A model generated the notes under the pieces. The model was not told where the DNA came from. It made no database searches and saw only the letters and a program-made list of their open reading frames with translations. Position numbers and translations under genes: made by a program. A DNA stretch of 64,000 nt from the NCBI GenBank assembly GCA_038820405.1, contig JAWAXL010000001.1, positions 13,813-77,812 of the forward strand. Reading direction: 5' to 3'. Below are positions 1 to 8,567 of this stretch, one piece after another; the first letter of the stretch is position 1, and each line of letters begins with the position of its first letter. The stretch is from DTEX01 sp038820405. Its GTDB lineage: Archaea > Thermoproteota > Bathyarchaeia > Bathyarchaeales > DTEX01.

Positions 1-1
1 A

Positions 2-553
2 GTCCCCATAAAATACAGGAAATATGAGGAGAAAGGATTTAACACCCCATCTGGTAAAGTTGAACTTTATTCAAGCATTCTAGAAAAGCTAGGGTATGAC
101 CCCCTACCACATTACAAGGAGCCCCCAGAAAGTCCGGTTAGTACGCCAGAGCTTGCGAGAGAATACCCATTAATATTAATAACAGGAGGGAGGACGCCAT
201 GCTTCTTCCACTCAGAGGGTCGTCAGATTCCGTCATTACGCAAACTTCATCCGGACCCCATTGTAGAGATTCACCCAGAAACGGCTAAAGAATTAGGTAT
301 TAAAGATGATGATTGGGTACTCATAGAGACACCAAGGGGAAGAATTAAACAGCGGGCTAAGCTCACAGACGGGATTCACCCAAAGGTGGTGCATGTTGAA
401 CATGGATGGTGGTTTCCGGAAAAACCAGCCCCAGACCATGGAGTTTGGGAGTCAAACGCAAATTTGCTAACAAATAATGGTCCACCCTACGATCCAGCTA
501 TGGGAACATATCAGCTGAGGGCATTATTATGCAGAATATCTAAACTTGGTTAA
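2..553 (+). CDS. Molybdopterin oxidoreductase, C-terminal part (partial at left edge)
   Basis: An open frame enters from the left edge and ends at a TAA (551-553), giving about 183 residues. It matches the end of DMSO-reductase-superfamily catalytic subunits (bis-PGD Mo or W enzymes). It has the segment FNTPSGKVELYS that leads into the last domain, then the dinucleotide-binding beta-barrel with TGGR..., IHPETAKELGI and DDWVLIETPRG, and a late HGWWFP motif. The catalytic N-terminal half and any 4Fe-4S cysteines lie outside the window, so the substrate cannot be read. The neighbouring flavoprotein, ferredoxin and amidohydrolase genes suggest an anaerobic catabolic role, for example hydroxylation or dehydroxylation of an organic acid or aromatic; that is inference. 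Confidence 0.85.
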   Translation, partial: VPIKYRKYEEKGFNTPSGKVELYSSILEKLGYDPLPHYKEPPESPVSTPELAREYPLILITGGRTPCFFHSEGRQIPSLRKLHPDPIVEIHPETAKELGIKDDDWVLIETPRGRIKQRAKLTDGIHPKVVHVEHGWWFPEKPAPDHGVWESNANLLTNNGPPYDPAMGTYQLRALLCRISKLG

Positions 554-864
554 AAACCGTAAAGGAGAAAGATCTCTGGCCCCTAATTTTTTATTTTTTC
601 ATTTTTAAAGCCAAGAATTTGCCAGTCTTACCTTATTAATCTTGGCAGCCCCCTAATTTAACTCTTAGAAAGTTTCATTCTCCAAAATTTATAGGAGATG
701 CTCTTTTTCCTGGCTTATTTTCTTGGCTTAAAATGCCATTAGTGAGCAATAGAATTAATCATTTAAAGAGAATTGAAAGCCAAAAAAGACGAAAAATGTT
801 AATAACGACTTTGCGAAAGTCATATATACGGTAAAGTCTTCTACTAGATTTTTGGTGAAAGAAA
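554..864. other. Intergenic region with short repeats
   Basis: No convincing gene. It holds T-rich tracts after the oxidoreductase (588-605, likely its terminator), a 7-bp inverted repeat GCCAAGA (610-616)/TCTTGGC (640-646), a repeated CCCCTAATTT (about 580-589 and 649-658) and a repeated CTTGGCTTA-like word (about 710-731). These could be regulator sites but nothing here proves it. Confidence 0.5.
813..828 (+). promoter_or_regulatory. Archaeal promoter (BRE/TATA) for the flavoprotein gene
   Basis: A purine-rich BRE-like GCGAAAG directly precedes CATATATA (821-828). Initiation about 25 bases downstream would give a leader of roughly 15 bases containing the GGTGA ribosome-binding site at about 853-857 before the ATG at 865. 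Confidence 0.5.
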
Positions 865-2280
865 ATGACTTGGCTTCCATTACCAAAAGCATGGGATGAA
901 GAGTTTGATATAATAGTTGTGGGTGCTGGTACTGCTGGCTTGCCTGCCGCTGCCATGGCTGCAAAGCAGAAAGTTAATGTCGTTGTGCTTGAACAAATGC
1001 CGTGTTGTGCTGGCAGTCCCAGCTATATAGGAGGATACTTAAACGCATGTGGGACGGAATACCAAAAGAAACTGGGAATCAATGACTCTAAGGAGTTAAT
1101 GTATAAAGACTATATAGAAACTTGTAAGGGAGACCCTACATTATTAAAAATCTTCGTAGAAGATGCTCCTACAACAGTTGAAATTATTAAACAGTATGGT
1201 GTAGAGCCCAGAGCTGTCCAAAGAATACCGGGAGCCTCCGTTCCTCGCGCACACATGTATGAGGGGGTTCAGATTTTAAGGGCTTTGGAGAGACTTGCAA
1301 AAGACTATAAAGTTGAAATTCGTTTCAAACATAAGTTTCTAGATCTTTACAGGGATCCTGAAAGTAAGAGAGTAGTGGGAGTTAAAGTAAGGCGAGGCCG
1401 TGGGGAGTATCTAAACTTCAGGGCTAAGAAAGCAGTTATTCTCGCATCTGGGGGATGGATCTCAAACCCCATGATGATGTGGGATCTTGGCAGTTATGCC
1501 CATGCTAAAGAAGCTGTTGCACTAGCACGCGGGCACACAGGGGAGGGTGTGATGGCGGCTTTGCGCATTGGCGCCCACTTGAAGTGGGTAGGATGTGCTG
1601 TTAGGGGTTCAACAGGAATAGATGCTAACACGCTGCACCCACACGCCCTGACTTGGGGCCCCCTCACGTGGGCTGGCGGCATAATGGTGAATATTGAGGG
1701 AAGAAGATTCGTGGATGAGAGTGGCATCTTATTCCCAACATTAGGAGATGCTGTTTTCAGTCAACCGGGTCACATGGCCTTTTGTATCTATGATGCAAAA
1801 CTTAGACCATCAATAGTTAAAGCGTTGCATGAAGCGGGTATTGAGATAGCATGGTATAAGGAGTATCAGGCGGATAGCCTAGATAAATTGGCTAGAGAAA
1901 TTGGTGTACCAACAGACATATTTGTGAAGGAAGTTCAGGAGTATAATGAGGACGTCAAGAAATATGGATATGATAGGAGGTTTGGAAGAAACTTTATTCC
2001 AGTTCTACAGTCGAAGCCTATTCCAATAGAGACGCCACCATTCTATGCTGTAAAGGGCATGTCAGCCCACACTTCATTAAAGAGCAGTCTGGAGCTTGAT
2101 AGCGAGATGAGAATTGTAGACTTAAGAGGTGAGCCAATTCCAGGGCTATACGGAGCTGGAGAAGTTGCCTGTGGCGGGTTGTTCAGAGATGGCTGGTATC
2201 CTTGTGGCACAATGATGAATATGGGTCAAGTCTTCGGACGACGAGCAGGTACTATTGCAGCAACTAAGGAGCCGAGGTGA
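865..2280 (+). CDS. FAD-dependent oxidoreductase, fumarate reductase/KSTD-like flavoprotein
   Basis: 471 residues, the FAD_binding_2 fold of fumarate reductase, urocanate reductase and 3-ketosteroid dehydrogenase flavoproteins. The N-terminal Rossmann motif GAGTAG (20-25) is followed by the ribose-binding Glu43. ASGG (194-197) and the C-terminal GLYGAGE (about 427-433) close the FAD site. There is no signal peptide or haem-binding segment, so it should be cytoplasmic. It most likely reduces or dehydrogenates an activated C-C double bond; the substrate is unknown. The start follows a TATA box and GGTGA. The stop overlaps the region of the ferredoxin ribosome-binding site, so the two genes are co-translated and the ferredoxin is the probable electron partner. 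Confidence 0.85.
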   Translation: MTWLPLPKAWDEEFDIIVVGAGTAGLPAAAMAAKQKVNVVVLEQMPCCAGSPSYIGGYLNACGTEYQKKLGINDSKELMYKDYIETCKGDPTLLKIFVEDAPTTVEIIKQYGVEPRAVQRIPGASVPRAHMYEGVQILRALERLAKDYKVEIRFKHKFLDLYRDPESKRVVGVKVRRGRGEYLNFRAKKAVILASGGWISNPMMMWDLGSYAHAKEAVALARGHTGEGVMAALRIGAHLKWVGCAVRGSTGIDANTLHPHALTWGPLTWAGGIMVNIEGRRFVDESGILFPTLGDAVFSQPGHMAFCIYDAKLRPSIVKALHEAGIEIAWYKEYQADSLDKLAREIGVPTDIFVKEVQEYNEDVKKYGYDRRFGRNFIPVLQSKPIPIETPPFYAVKGMSAHTSLKSSLELDSEMRIVDLRGEPIPGLYGAGEVACGGLFRDGWYPCGTMMNMGQVFGRRAGTIAATKEPR

Positions 2281-2285
2281 TAAGA

Positions 2286-2474
2286 ATGCCCTATTTTATA
2301 GATAGAAATATTTGCATTGGATGCGGCGCATGCACTACAGTTTGTCCAACTGAGGCTATAGATTGGGTAGAAGTCGGACCGAATGATGTAAGGTGCGAGA
2401 TTATACAACGGTTCTGTAACGAATGTGGTGTATGCGCCGAGTGGTGCGTGCGTAAAGCTATTAAAAAGGTATAA
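2286..2474 (+). CDS. Small 2[4Fe-4S] ferredoxin
   Basis: 62 residues with two cluster motifs: CIGCGACTTVCP near the N-terminus and CNECGVCAEWC in the second half, each CxxCxxCxxxC. I chose the ATG at 2286 because a full-strength GAGGTGA (2274-2280) lies five bases upstream; a GTG at 2277 would overlap that site and the preceding stop codon. It lies directly after the flavoprotein gene with no promoter room, so it is probably the dedicated electron donor or acceptor for that enzyme, linking it to the cellular ferredoxin pool. The redox direction cannot be told. Confidence 0.9.
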   Translation: MPYFIDRNICIGCGACTTVCPTEAIDWVEVGPNDVRCEIIQRFCNECGVCAEWCVRKAIKKV

Positions 2475-2512
2475 AAACCATTTTCTCCTTTTTTATTCTT
2501 TTTCTTTTTAAT
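2475..2512 (+). terminator. T-rich terminator between convergent genes
   Basis: Runs of T (for example 2491-2496 and 2500-2512) follow the ferredoxin stop, as in archaeal intrinsic termination. The MFS gene converges from the other strand. Confidence 0.5.
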
Positions 2513-3722
2513 TATTTTCCTTTTGATATTTTCGTGTTGGTAAAAGTAGAAGTACTGACAGAAATGATGCTATCAGCGCAGTTAAAAACGATAATTTAAA
2601 TGTCTTGGTTATATCAGCCATCCACCCAGCTAATGGAGGCGAGATCATGCATCCTATGCCAAAGAAAACTATTAGTAAGCCTTGTACCGCTCCAATATAT
2701 TCTTCAGAGAAAATATCAGAGGCATATGCAGCATAAAGCGTTCCCAGGGCACCAAAACCTATCCCATAAATAATTGCTGATAAGGATACTGTAATAAAGG
2801 CCAAGTTTAGGAAGTTGCTGGCCAAAATTATTCCAAGTAAGCCTAATATAGGAAATGACCCATCAATAATCATTGCTTTTATTCTTCCAATGATTTCAGA
2901 GAAGAATGACAAAATGATTACGCCGGGTACTGCTCCGATAGTGATCATGCTTACGACGGCGGCAGCATTTTCATAGGGTAGTAGGAGTTCCAGAAAACAA
3001 TATGTGCTGAGAAAAGCAAGTAAAATTGCTACATAAAAACCGACAAACATGTATGATAAACCTAACATCCATAGTTTTATATCCTTAGCCATATTTAAGA
3101 GTGAAAATTTGTATTGGTTCCATCCTCTTACTATCTTTTTCTGCTCGTAACCCTCAGGATAGCTTTTCAATAGAAACCAGGTTAGGGGGACAAGTATTAG
3201 ACTGGCAAGGCCAAGAGTCTGCCATCCAAGCCTCCAGCTTCCAATTCTAACTAGCAGTGGCATAATGATGCCACTTAGGGCAAAGGTAGAGTGTGCCCCG
3301 GCAGCGGTTACTGCTACTGAAAATGCTCGCTTTTTACTAAACCATCTCTGAATCACTACGACTATGGGAACCCAAGCTGCCGCACAACCAATGCCAGTCA
3401 ACATATATGATATTGTTGCTTCAAGTAATGTATTTGATAGGCTTAGGAGGAGGATACCGATGCCCGCTATCAATAAAAAGATGGAGATTATTTTTCTAGC
3501 ATTATATCTATCTATGAGTACACCAAGTATCAGCGAGAAGATTGTATAGCCAAGGAAGTGGGATGTATATATTATGCCAGCCTCAAGCTTCGAAATATTA
3601 AGTGAGAGTAGCATCTCAGGGAGCAAAATGCCATAACTATATCTAATTGCAAAGCTTACAAGAACAATAAAGAACCCTAAGACAAGAATGATTATGCTCC
3701 TTTCAATTCGAGGAAAATTCAT
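2508..3722 (-). CDS. Major facilitator superfamily transporter
   Basis: About 404 residues with 12 predicted membrane spans in two six-helix halves. The loop after span 2 reads GVLIDRYNARK, the usual MFS D-R motif, and the intracellular loop between halves is basic. N-terminal RYSYGILLPEM and the overall pattern resemble oxalate/formate-antiporter or monocarboxylate-type carriers. I prefer the inner ATG (3720-3722) because GGAGGG sits eight bases upstream of it; an outer ATG at 3735-3737 adds five residues. It converges on the flavoprotein-ferredoxin pair and lies next to amidohydrolase genes, so uptake or exchange of a small organic acid is plausible but unproven. Confidence 0.85.
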   Translation of the reverse strand: MNFPRIERSIIILVLGFFIVLVSFAIRYSYGILLPEMLLSLNISKLEAGIIYTSHFLGYTIFSLILGVLIDRYNARKIISIFLLIAGIGILLLSLSNTLLEATISYMLTGIGCAAAWVPIVVVIQRWFSKKRAFSVAVTAAGAHSTFALSGIIMPLLVRIGSWRLGWQTLGLASLILVPLTWFLLKSYPEGYEQKKIVRGWNQYKFSLLNMAKDIKLWMLGLSYMFVGFYVAILLAFLSTYCFLELLLPYENAAAVVSMITIGAVPGVIILSFFSEIIGRIKAMIIDGSFPILGLLGIILASNFLNLAFITVSLSAIIYGIGFGALGTLYAAYASDIFSEEYIGAVQGLLIVFFGIGCMISPPLAGWMADITKTFKLSFLTALIASFLSVLLLLPTRKYQKENN

Positions 3723-3955
3723 GAAGGGTCCCTCCATTTATATAGATTTAATTAACAATTTAATTTCAGTTATATATGTTCATATCTGCAATAGGTGTAT
3801 GCTCTGATTCTTTTAGTATTCTTAGTAAAAATACTTATAAATTTAAAGGTTGCAGGGACTTTTATTTACCAAATTTCTAAAAAGAAAAAGATATAAAATA
3901 TCTGAACGGATCTACATTTTAATGTTGCTCAGATTATCTTATGAGGGAGCTATCT

Positions 3956-4840
3956 ATGATAATTGACTCTTGGGTATTAGGTTGCTGGACACCTGAGCTA
4001 CGAAAAGCATATCTAGAGCACCCCCTAACGCGAAGGTTTATGAAGGTTTTTAGGCTAGAGGGAGAGGATCGAGTGCCATCTAAAACAGTTGAGCAAATGG
4101 TAGAGGAAATGGAGAACACTGGCATTGATAAAGCCGTATTAGTTGGGGACTCGCCATTTAAACCCGCAGTAAGCTATGGTCCATCGATTCCGCCTTCATT
4201 TGGAACCTATGAACAATGGAGTAAATTTGCAGATAAGTATCCGGATAAATTTGTTGTATGTGCTACACCCTCTAGACCTGGATACTGGGATGTTAGACAA
4301 ACTGTGAGGGAGGTTGAGAGAGCAGTAAAAGATTTTCACGCTCAGGCAATAAATATTCCGTCTCCTGCTTGGAATTTACCATTTAATTCAAAATTACTCT
4401 ATCCTGTTTATTCTAAGTGTGTTGAACTAGGCATCTCGATATGGATTTGGGTAGGCATCCCTGGACCCTACTATCCAGTAAAAGTGGCACAAGTTATTTT
4501 CTTGGATGAGATCGCGTTGGCCTTTCCAGAGTTGAAGATAGTTGCGCACCACATAGGAGACCCTTGGATCCAAATGGTAACCCATCTAGCAGGAAAATAT
4601 GAGAACCTGTATATATGTACATGTGCCTGGTCACCTAGATGGTATCCAAGTGAACTAGTTAACTTTATGAAAACATCATGGTTTGGCACTAGGGGGAGTG
4701 AAAAAGTTCTTTTTGGAACGGCTTATCCGGTTTTACCATGGAAAAGAGCTGTTGAGGAAGCCTTAGCTTTACCTTTGGAGGACGAGGATAAAAGAAAGTT
4801 TTTGGGGGAAAATGCTTTAAAGTTATTTCATTGGGGATAA
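3956..4840 (+). CDS. Amidohydrolase-2 family protein lacking metal ligands (probable pseudo-enzyme)
   Basis: 294 residues with the TIM-barrel pattern of the amidohydrolase-2 (ACMS decarboxylase-like) family. The inner ATG is chosen because GGGAG lies six bases upstream; an outer ATG is at 3941. The usual N-terminal metal motif (DxHxH or DxExH) is replaced by IDSWVLG, the strand-5 HxG region reads IWIWVGIPG with no histidine, and the strand-8 GTDF motif reads FGTAYP with no aspartate. Only the AHH of strand 6 remains. The intact homologue at 5425-6408 keeps all of these. It may be a non-catalytic partner, a metal-free enzyme or a diverging paralogue. The frame is open and well preserved, so it is not a decaying gene. 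Confidence 0.8.
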   Translation: MIIDSWVLGCWTPELRKAYLEHPLTRRFMKVFRLEGEDRVPSKTVEQMVEEMENTGIDKAVLVGDSPFKPAVSYGPSIPPSFGTYEQWSKFADKYPDKFVVCATPSRPGYWDVRQTVREVERAVKDFHAQAINIPSPAWNLPFNSKLLYPVYSKCVELGISIWIWVGIPGPYYPVKVAQVIFLDEIALAFPELKIVAHHIGDPWIQMVTHLAGKYENLYICTCAWSPRWYPSELVNFMKTSWFGTRGSEKVLFGTAYPVLPWKRAVEEALALPLEDEDKRKFLGENALKLFHWG

Positions 4841-5424
4841 TAAAACTCTTACAATTTTTTATCCACCCTTATCCTTAAATTTTATAAAATGAACTCGACT
4901 TACTCATTAAGTTCCTCATATAACTGAGAAATATTCAGTTACGTGAAGTGATTTAAGTGTCACATGTATTGCAGGGAAAATTTAAAGGTCTAGTAAATTT
5001 TGTTTGGAGAGGAGATTTTATTGTTAGTTAGGTTTTGGACAAAAATCTGAGATAGATAAAAAGTATTGATGCAAAGGCGGTCTTTAACGATGTGACAGAT
5101 AAATTACAAAGAAAGGAAAGAATATAGGCATTTAAACCATATTGTTTTTATAAATTATCAATTTAAACTGAACTTCTAGAAGAATACGAGCGCACCTCGG
5201 CCCCTTAATATATAAGTCATCTTTTTAGCAAACACTAGAATATCGAATTTAATTCGTTTCAATTTGATGGAATTGCCAGCGAGCTTCTCTATTTTATCCT
5301 TTTTTGAATCTAAATGAAAATTTAACTCAAATATCGTTGAAAATCAACTGGATCTCAATAAAGTGTCGCAAGTTTTATATAGGGATAAAAATAAAAGAAA
5401 AATGAATTGGGGTGAAATTGAAGG
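4841..5424. other. 584-bp intergenic region with promoter and hairpin
   Basis: No gene recognised on either strand. It contains a perfect 7-bp inverted repeat TAACTGA/TCAGTTA with a 7-nt loop (4921-4941) and a TATA box TTTATATA (5374-5381) placed correctly for the gene at 5425. The rest is A+T-rich and anonymous. Confidence 0.5.
5374..5381 (+). promoter_or_regulatory. TATA box for the second amidohydrolase operon
   Basis: TTTATATA about 50 bases before the ATG at 5425. The resulting leader would hold GGGGTGA (5409-5415) nine bases ahead of the start codon. Confidence 0.5.
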
Positions 5425-6408
5425 ATGGCAAAAGATGAGTTCTTTAAGATAGACGTGGAGGCTCACTTAGTAGGCGATATGGAGCCAATCTCATACTTTC
5501 CAGGAGTTCAAATGTGGTGGCGCGCTGTTCACGGCATTACGCGGCCACTCTTCTTCCCATTAGAAACACCTTCTGAACTACTGAAAGTGAAACATAAGCC
5601 TGAGGAGTTAATTGAAATCATGGACAAATATGAGGTTGATATGGCTTTTGTGCTTCCCGAGTCAATGATGGATACGACGGGCTACGCTACGCGCTGGGTA
5701 ACAAATGGTTATGTAGCTGCTGCCTGCGCAAAATATCCAGAAAGATTCATTTTCTGCCCAAACGTAGGGCCAATTAAAAAGAGAGGAGTGAAGAACGCTG
5801 TCTGGGAACTTGAATATTTAGTGAAAGAGAGGAATGCGAAGGTAGTCAAGCTTTATTCGCCAGAGGACATCTATCTGAACGACCCTGAAATTTATCCATT
5901 CTATGAAAAATGTGTTGAACTAAAGATTCCAGTCTGCATTCATACAGGATTTTGCTGGGTCCCTCCAGGCAGAGCTAAATATTGCCATCCAGAACAACTA
6001 GACGATGTGGCAACCGACTTTCCCGACCTAATAATAATTGCTTATCATGCAGGGTGGCCTTATCCAGATGTCTTAAATATGGTTGCGGCGACTCACCCAA
6101 ACGTATATATAGGGTTAAACTTAATAGTGCCTTGGGCTTTGGCTACACCCAGACGCTTTGCAATGATATTGGGTGAGGCTCTCCGCTGGGTTGGGCCTGA
6201 CAGAATTGTGTGGGGGACTGACTTTGCTGGGTTGGAAGCGCAAGTCCTATATGCTGTTGAGGGACTTAAAAAATTCCAGATACCGAAGGATATGCAGGAA
6301 GAGTATGGTTACCCAGCTTTGACGGACGAGGATAAAAAGAAGATTTTCGGATTAAATCTGGCGAAAATACTCGGTATAAAGCCAGAGAGGAAGATGGGAA
6401 AGAGGTGA
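5425..6408 (+). CDS. Amidohydrolase-2 family metal-dependent hydrolase/decarboxylase
   Basis: 327 residues. Metal-site residues are all present: N-terminal DVEAH (DxExH form), IHTG on strand 5, AYHAGW on strand 6 and GTDF on strand 8. The DxExH variant is typical of decarboxylating members (ACMS decarboxylase, gamma-resorcylate or orotate-like decarboxylases), so non-oxidative decarboxylation of an aromatic or unsaturated acid is the best guess; a C-N or C-O hydrolase is the alternative. The gene ends eight bases before the symporter at 6416, so import and turnover of one substrate are probably co-expressed. The upstream homologue at 3956-4840 has lost the metal ligands. Confidence 0.85.
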   Translation: MAKDEFFKIDVEAHLVGDMEPISYFPGVQMWWRAVHGITRPLFFPLETPSELLKVKHKPEELIEIMDKYEVDMAFVLPESMMDTTGYATRWVTNGYVAAACAKYPERFIFCPNVGPIKKRGVKNAVWELEYLVKERNAKVVKLYSPEDIYLNDPEIYPFYEKCVELKIPVCIHTGFCWVPPGRAKYCHPEQLDDVATDFPDLIIIAYHAGWPYPDVLNMVAATHPNVYIGLNLIVPWALATPRRFAMILGEALRWVGPDRIVWGTDFAGLEAQVLYAVEGLKKFQIPKDMQEEYGYPALTDEDKKKIFGLNLAKILGIKPERKMGKR

Positions 6409-6415
6409 AAAGAGA

Positions 6416-7942
6416 ATGATAATATGGGAGACCCTCATAGTTTTTCTAATATACTTTATTGTTAGCATGGTGGCTGTGGGGATATATACTCAGAGAAAAT
6501 TCATTAAAAAGGGAATCGACTTTACAATAGCCAGCCGCACGTTGCCATGGTGGTTGATCGCCTCAGGCATCCTGCTAATACCATTCGGCATAGGCAACTC
6601 ACTCTTAATAGCTGAGTCTTCATGGATATATGGTTCTTCCATACTTTGGTGGATGGTTGTGGGTTCAGCATTAACATGTGTAGTAGCTCTTATAGGTCCT
6701 GGAAGATGGTTCAGGCGAGTAGAAGCTGAAAGTTACCCGGATGCTCTTGCAAAGATATTTAAAGATGAACGCATGCGTATCATCGGAATTATGACGAGCT
6801 ACATGTGGGTTTTCGGCATCGCAACCTTAGAACTATTTGGATGCGCTGCCGCACTCTATGGACTTACTGGGCTCGATCTAACCTACTGTGTTCTCATAGG
6901 CTTCCTCCTCTACTTCTTATACATCATATTTGGCGGAATGTTCCAGTATACTTATCTAAATATCTTGAACGTGATAGTCATCTATATTTGCATCGGCCTA
7001 ACCTTCTTCGGCTTAAGTATGTGGATAGCGCCTATAGGCGGATGGGAGGGTGCGACCACACTCATCGCTGAGAAGATGGGTACATGGGCAACTACCATGC
7101 TTCCACTTGAGAGACTAGGCGAAATGTTCTTAGCACTTTGGATCCCAATATTAGTCGCACATACAGCAGCAGTAGCATTTACAGGTCCTGTACCACTAGT
7201 GACTCATGGAATGAAAAGTGAAAGGGAAGCTATTAAAGGATGGCCTATGGCGTTGCTTCTTAACGGGTATTGGGGCTGGCTATGGGTAATGCTTGGAATG
7301 CTAGCATTAGTTGTTCCTGCATCACTCTATGGGCCAATGGCTCCTGCCATTGAGGCGCTCAGGGCAGCTCCAGGAGTAACTGGAGCGGTGCCAGCTGCAA
7401 TTATAACGGCGATTAGTACTGGAACAATTTCCTCTACAGCTGTCCTTATAGCGTTGATGGCGGCAACAATATCCACTGGCTCCGCCTGTGCCTTATATAT
7501 AGCCTCAAGCACCACAACTGACATTGTTAAGAGATATCTTAATCCAAATATTAGTGAGAGAAAGTTCATATGGCTCGTAAGGATTGTTGCTATAGGCATA
7601 ATGGCCGCTGCCATTTGGGGAGCTCTGTTGCGTGGGTACCTACTTGGAGGATTCCTATGGATCTTCAGTTCAGCGATGCCAGTACTTATATATGTGCCAT
7701 TAGCCTTCTTCTGGAGAAGAAACACTAATGCGGCTATAGCAACAACAATCATTAACTTCATTATTCTGTACATTTGGTTGATATTCTACCCAGCGTTGAG
7801 TCCTATGATGCCTTCTTGGATGCAGGCGCTTGGTTTCACCTATCCATCATTCATAGTCTCACTTATACTATACCCTGTACTAGCCTTGGCTCTCCCAGGA
7901 GGCAAGCCCGGATATCTAAAGGAGGAGAAACAGGAGGTGTAA
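6416..7942 (+). CDS. SSS-family sodium:solute symporter (copy 1)
   Basis: 508 residues, about 13 transmembrane helices, sodium:solute symporter family. N-terminal YxxxSMVAVGIYTQRKF, then IASRTLPWW and PFGIGNS match the start of these permeases. Start is the ATG at 6416 within GAGGTGAAAAGAGAATG, eight bases after the amidohydrolase. A close paralogue lies at 9638-11125 on the other strand; the two share blocks such as ASRT-PWWL, PFG-GNS and WWM-VGS. It is followed at once by two 40-residue membrane proteins (7949 and 8068) that also recur at the second symporter. The likely cargo is the carboxylate handled by the upstream amidohydrolase; that is inference. Confidence 0.9.
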   Translation: MIIWETLIVFLIYFIVSMVAVGIYTQRKFIKKGIDFTIASRTLPWWLIASGILLIPFGIGNSLLIAESSWIYGSSILWWMVVGSALTCVVALIGPGRWFRRVEAESYPDALAKIFKDERMRIIGIMTSYMWVFGIATLELFGCAAALYGLTGLDLTYCVLIGFLLYFLYIIFGGMFQYTYLNILNVIVIYICIGLTFFGLSMWIAPIGGWEGATTLIAEKMGTWATTMLPLERLGEMFLALWIPILVAHTAAVAFTGPVPLVTHGMKSEREAIKGWPMALLLNGYWGWLWVMLGMLALVVPASLYGPMAPAIEALRAAPGVTGAVPAAIITAISTGTISSTAVLIALMAATISTGSACALYIASSTTTDIVKRYLNPNISERKFIWLVRIVAIGIMAAAIWGALLRGYLLGGFLWIFSSAMPVLIYVPLAFFWRRNTNAAIATTIINFIILYIWLIFYPALSPMMPSWMQALGFTYPSFIVSLILYPVLALALPGGKPGYLKEEKQEV

Positions 7943-7948
7943 AATGAA

Positions 7949-8071
7949 ATGCCTGAGCTAATACTTCCATTACAACTATTCATTGAGCTAATGATCCTTC
8001 TATGGGCAGTGAACATATGGTTTTATGTTGGATACAAGGTATGGAACAGATGGAGGGGAAAGAAGAAATGA
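7949..8071 (+). CDS. Small membrane protein A1 (NxWFYxGY microprotein)
   Basis: A 40-residue frame with one hydrophobic helix (about residues 5-26) and a basic tail RWRGKKK. It follows the symporter stop (7940-7942) by six bases. GGAGGTG (7933-7939) lies nine bases before the ATG at 7949. The end of the helix reads VNIWFYVGY. A homologue reading VNMWFYIGY, also 40 residues, directly follows the second symporter at 9515-9637. Recurrence of the same tiny protein at the same side of two paralogous symporters supports it as a real gene, probably a symporter subunit. The cytoplasmic side should be the basic C-terminus. Confidence 0.8.
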   Translation: MPELILPLQLFIELMILLWAVNIWFYVGYKVWNRWRGKKK

Positions 8072-8190
8072 TAGCGTGGGAATGGCTAATTGGATGGGAA
8101 GGCTACCTGACATACGTATTCATAATCTCAACGATAATAGCCATCATAGCATATAAAAAGGGAAAAACTAGGCAATCTGGCGAGAAATAG
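8068..8190 (+). CDS. Small membrane protein B1 (MIAxEWLxxWEG microprotein)
   Basis: 40 residues. The ATG at 8068 overlaps the TGA of protein A1 (ATGA), so translation is coupled. A longer upstream start at 8002 would run across A1 in another frame and is rejected. The N-terminus MIAWEWLIGWEG is amphipathic and Trp-rich, followed by one membrane helix and a Lys-rich tail. The homologue at 11215-11331 begins MIATEWLLAWEG; 13 of the first 20 residues are identical. I recall a family labelled symporter small accessory protein that may correspond to this one, but could not check. Confidence 0.8.
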   Translation: MIAWEWLIGWEGYLTYVFIISTIIAIIAYKKGKTRQSGEK

Positions 8191-8567
8191 GCCATTAGTG
8201 AAATTCCAATTCACATATATCACATAAAAACCTCTTAAATTACCTCTCTTTTTTTAAAAATAAAAGAGTCAATTCTACTAATTTTGTTGATGGATTTTTT
8301 AGGTCTCCATCCATTCATTTTATATCTACTTGACTTTTAGGGAAAGGTGCTGCGGGAGAAAGTGTACCTAACCTAATGGAGCCATGCAGACAAATTAAAC
8401 TACCTTTAAAGTGGAACTAATCTCATTTTAGCCCTTAAGAGGGTGCTGGGCGCCGTTCATCCGCATTTAGGCAAATTTGGCAAACCCCTATTTAAGATTT
8501 TACAGTAAATACTTAAAGCGGATTGTATTAAAATTACTTTTAACTAACTTCGCCAAAGGAAACTGTA
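8191..8567. other. 377-bp intergenic region
   Basis: No gene recognised. A T-run after CTCTC (about 8248-8256) followed by AAAATAAAAGAG is a likely terminator for the symporter operon. The remainder is the upstream region of the permease at 8568 and shows no clear ribosome-binding site. Confidence 0.45.

Noticed and set aside
7327..7773. 148-codon open frame on the minus strand
   Set aside because: Antisense shadow of symporter copy 1.
8002..8067. Longer N-terminus for microprotein B1
   Set aside because: It runs through protein A1 in another frame, while the ATG at 8068 gives the ATGA overlap and matches the start of B2.
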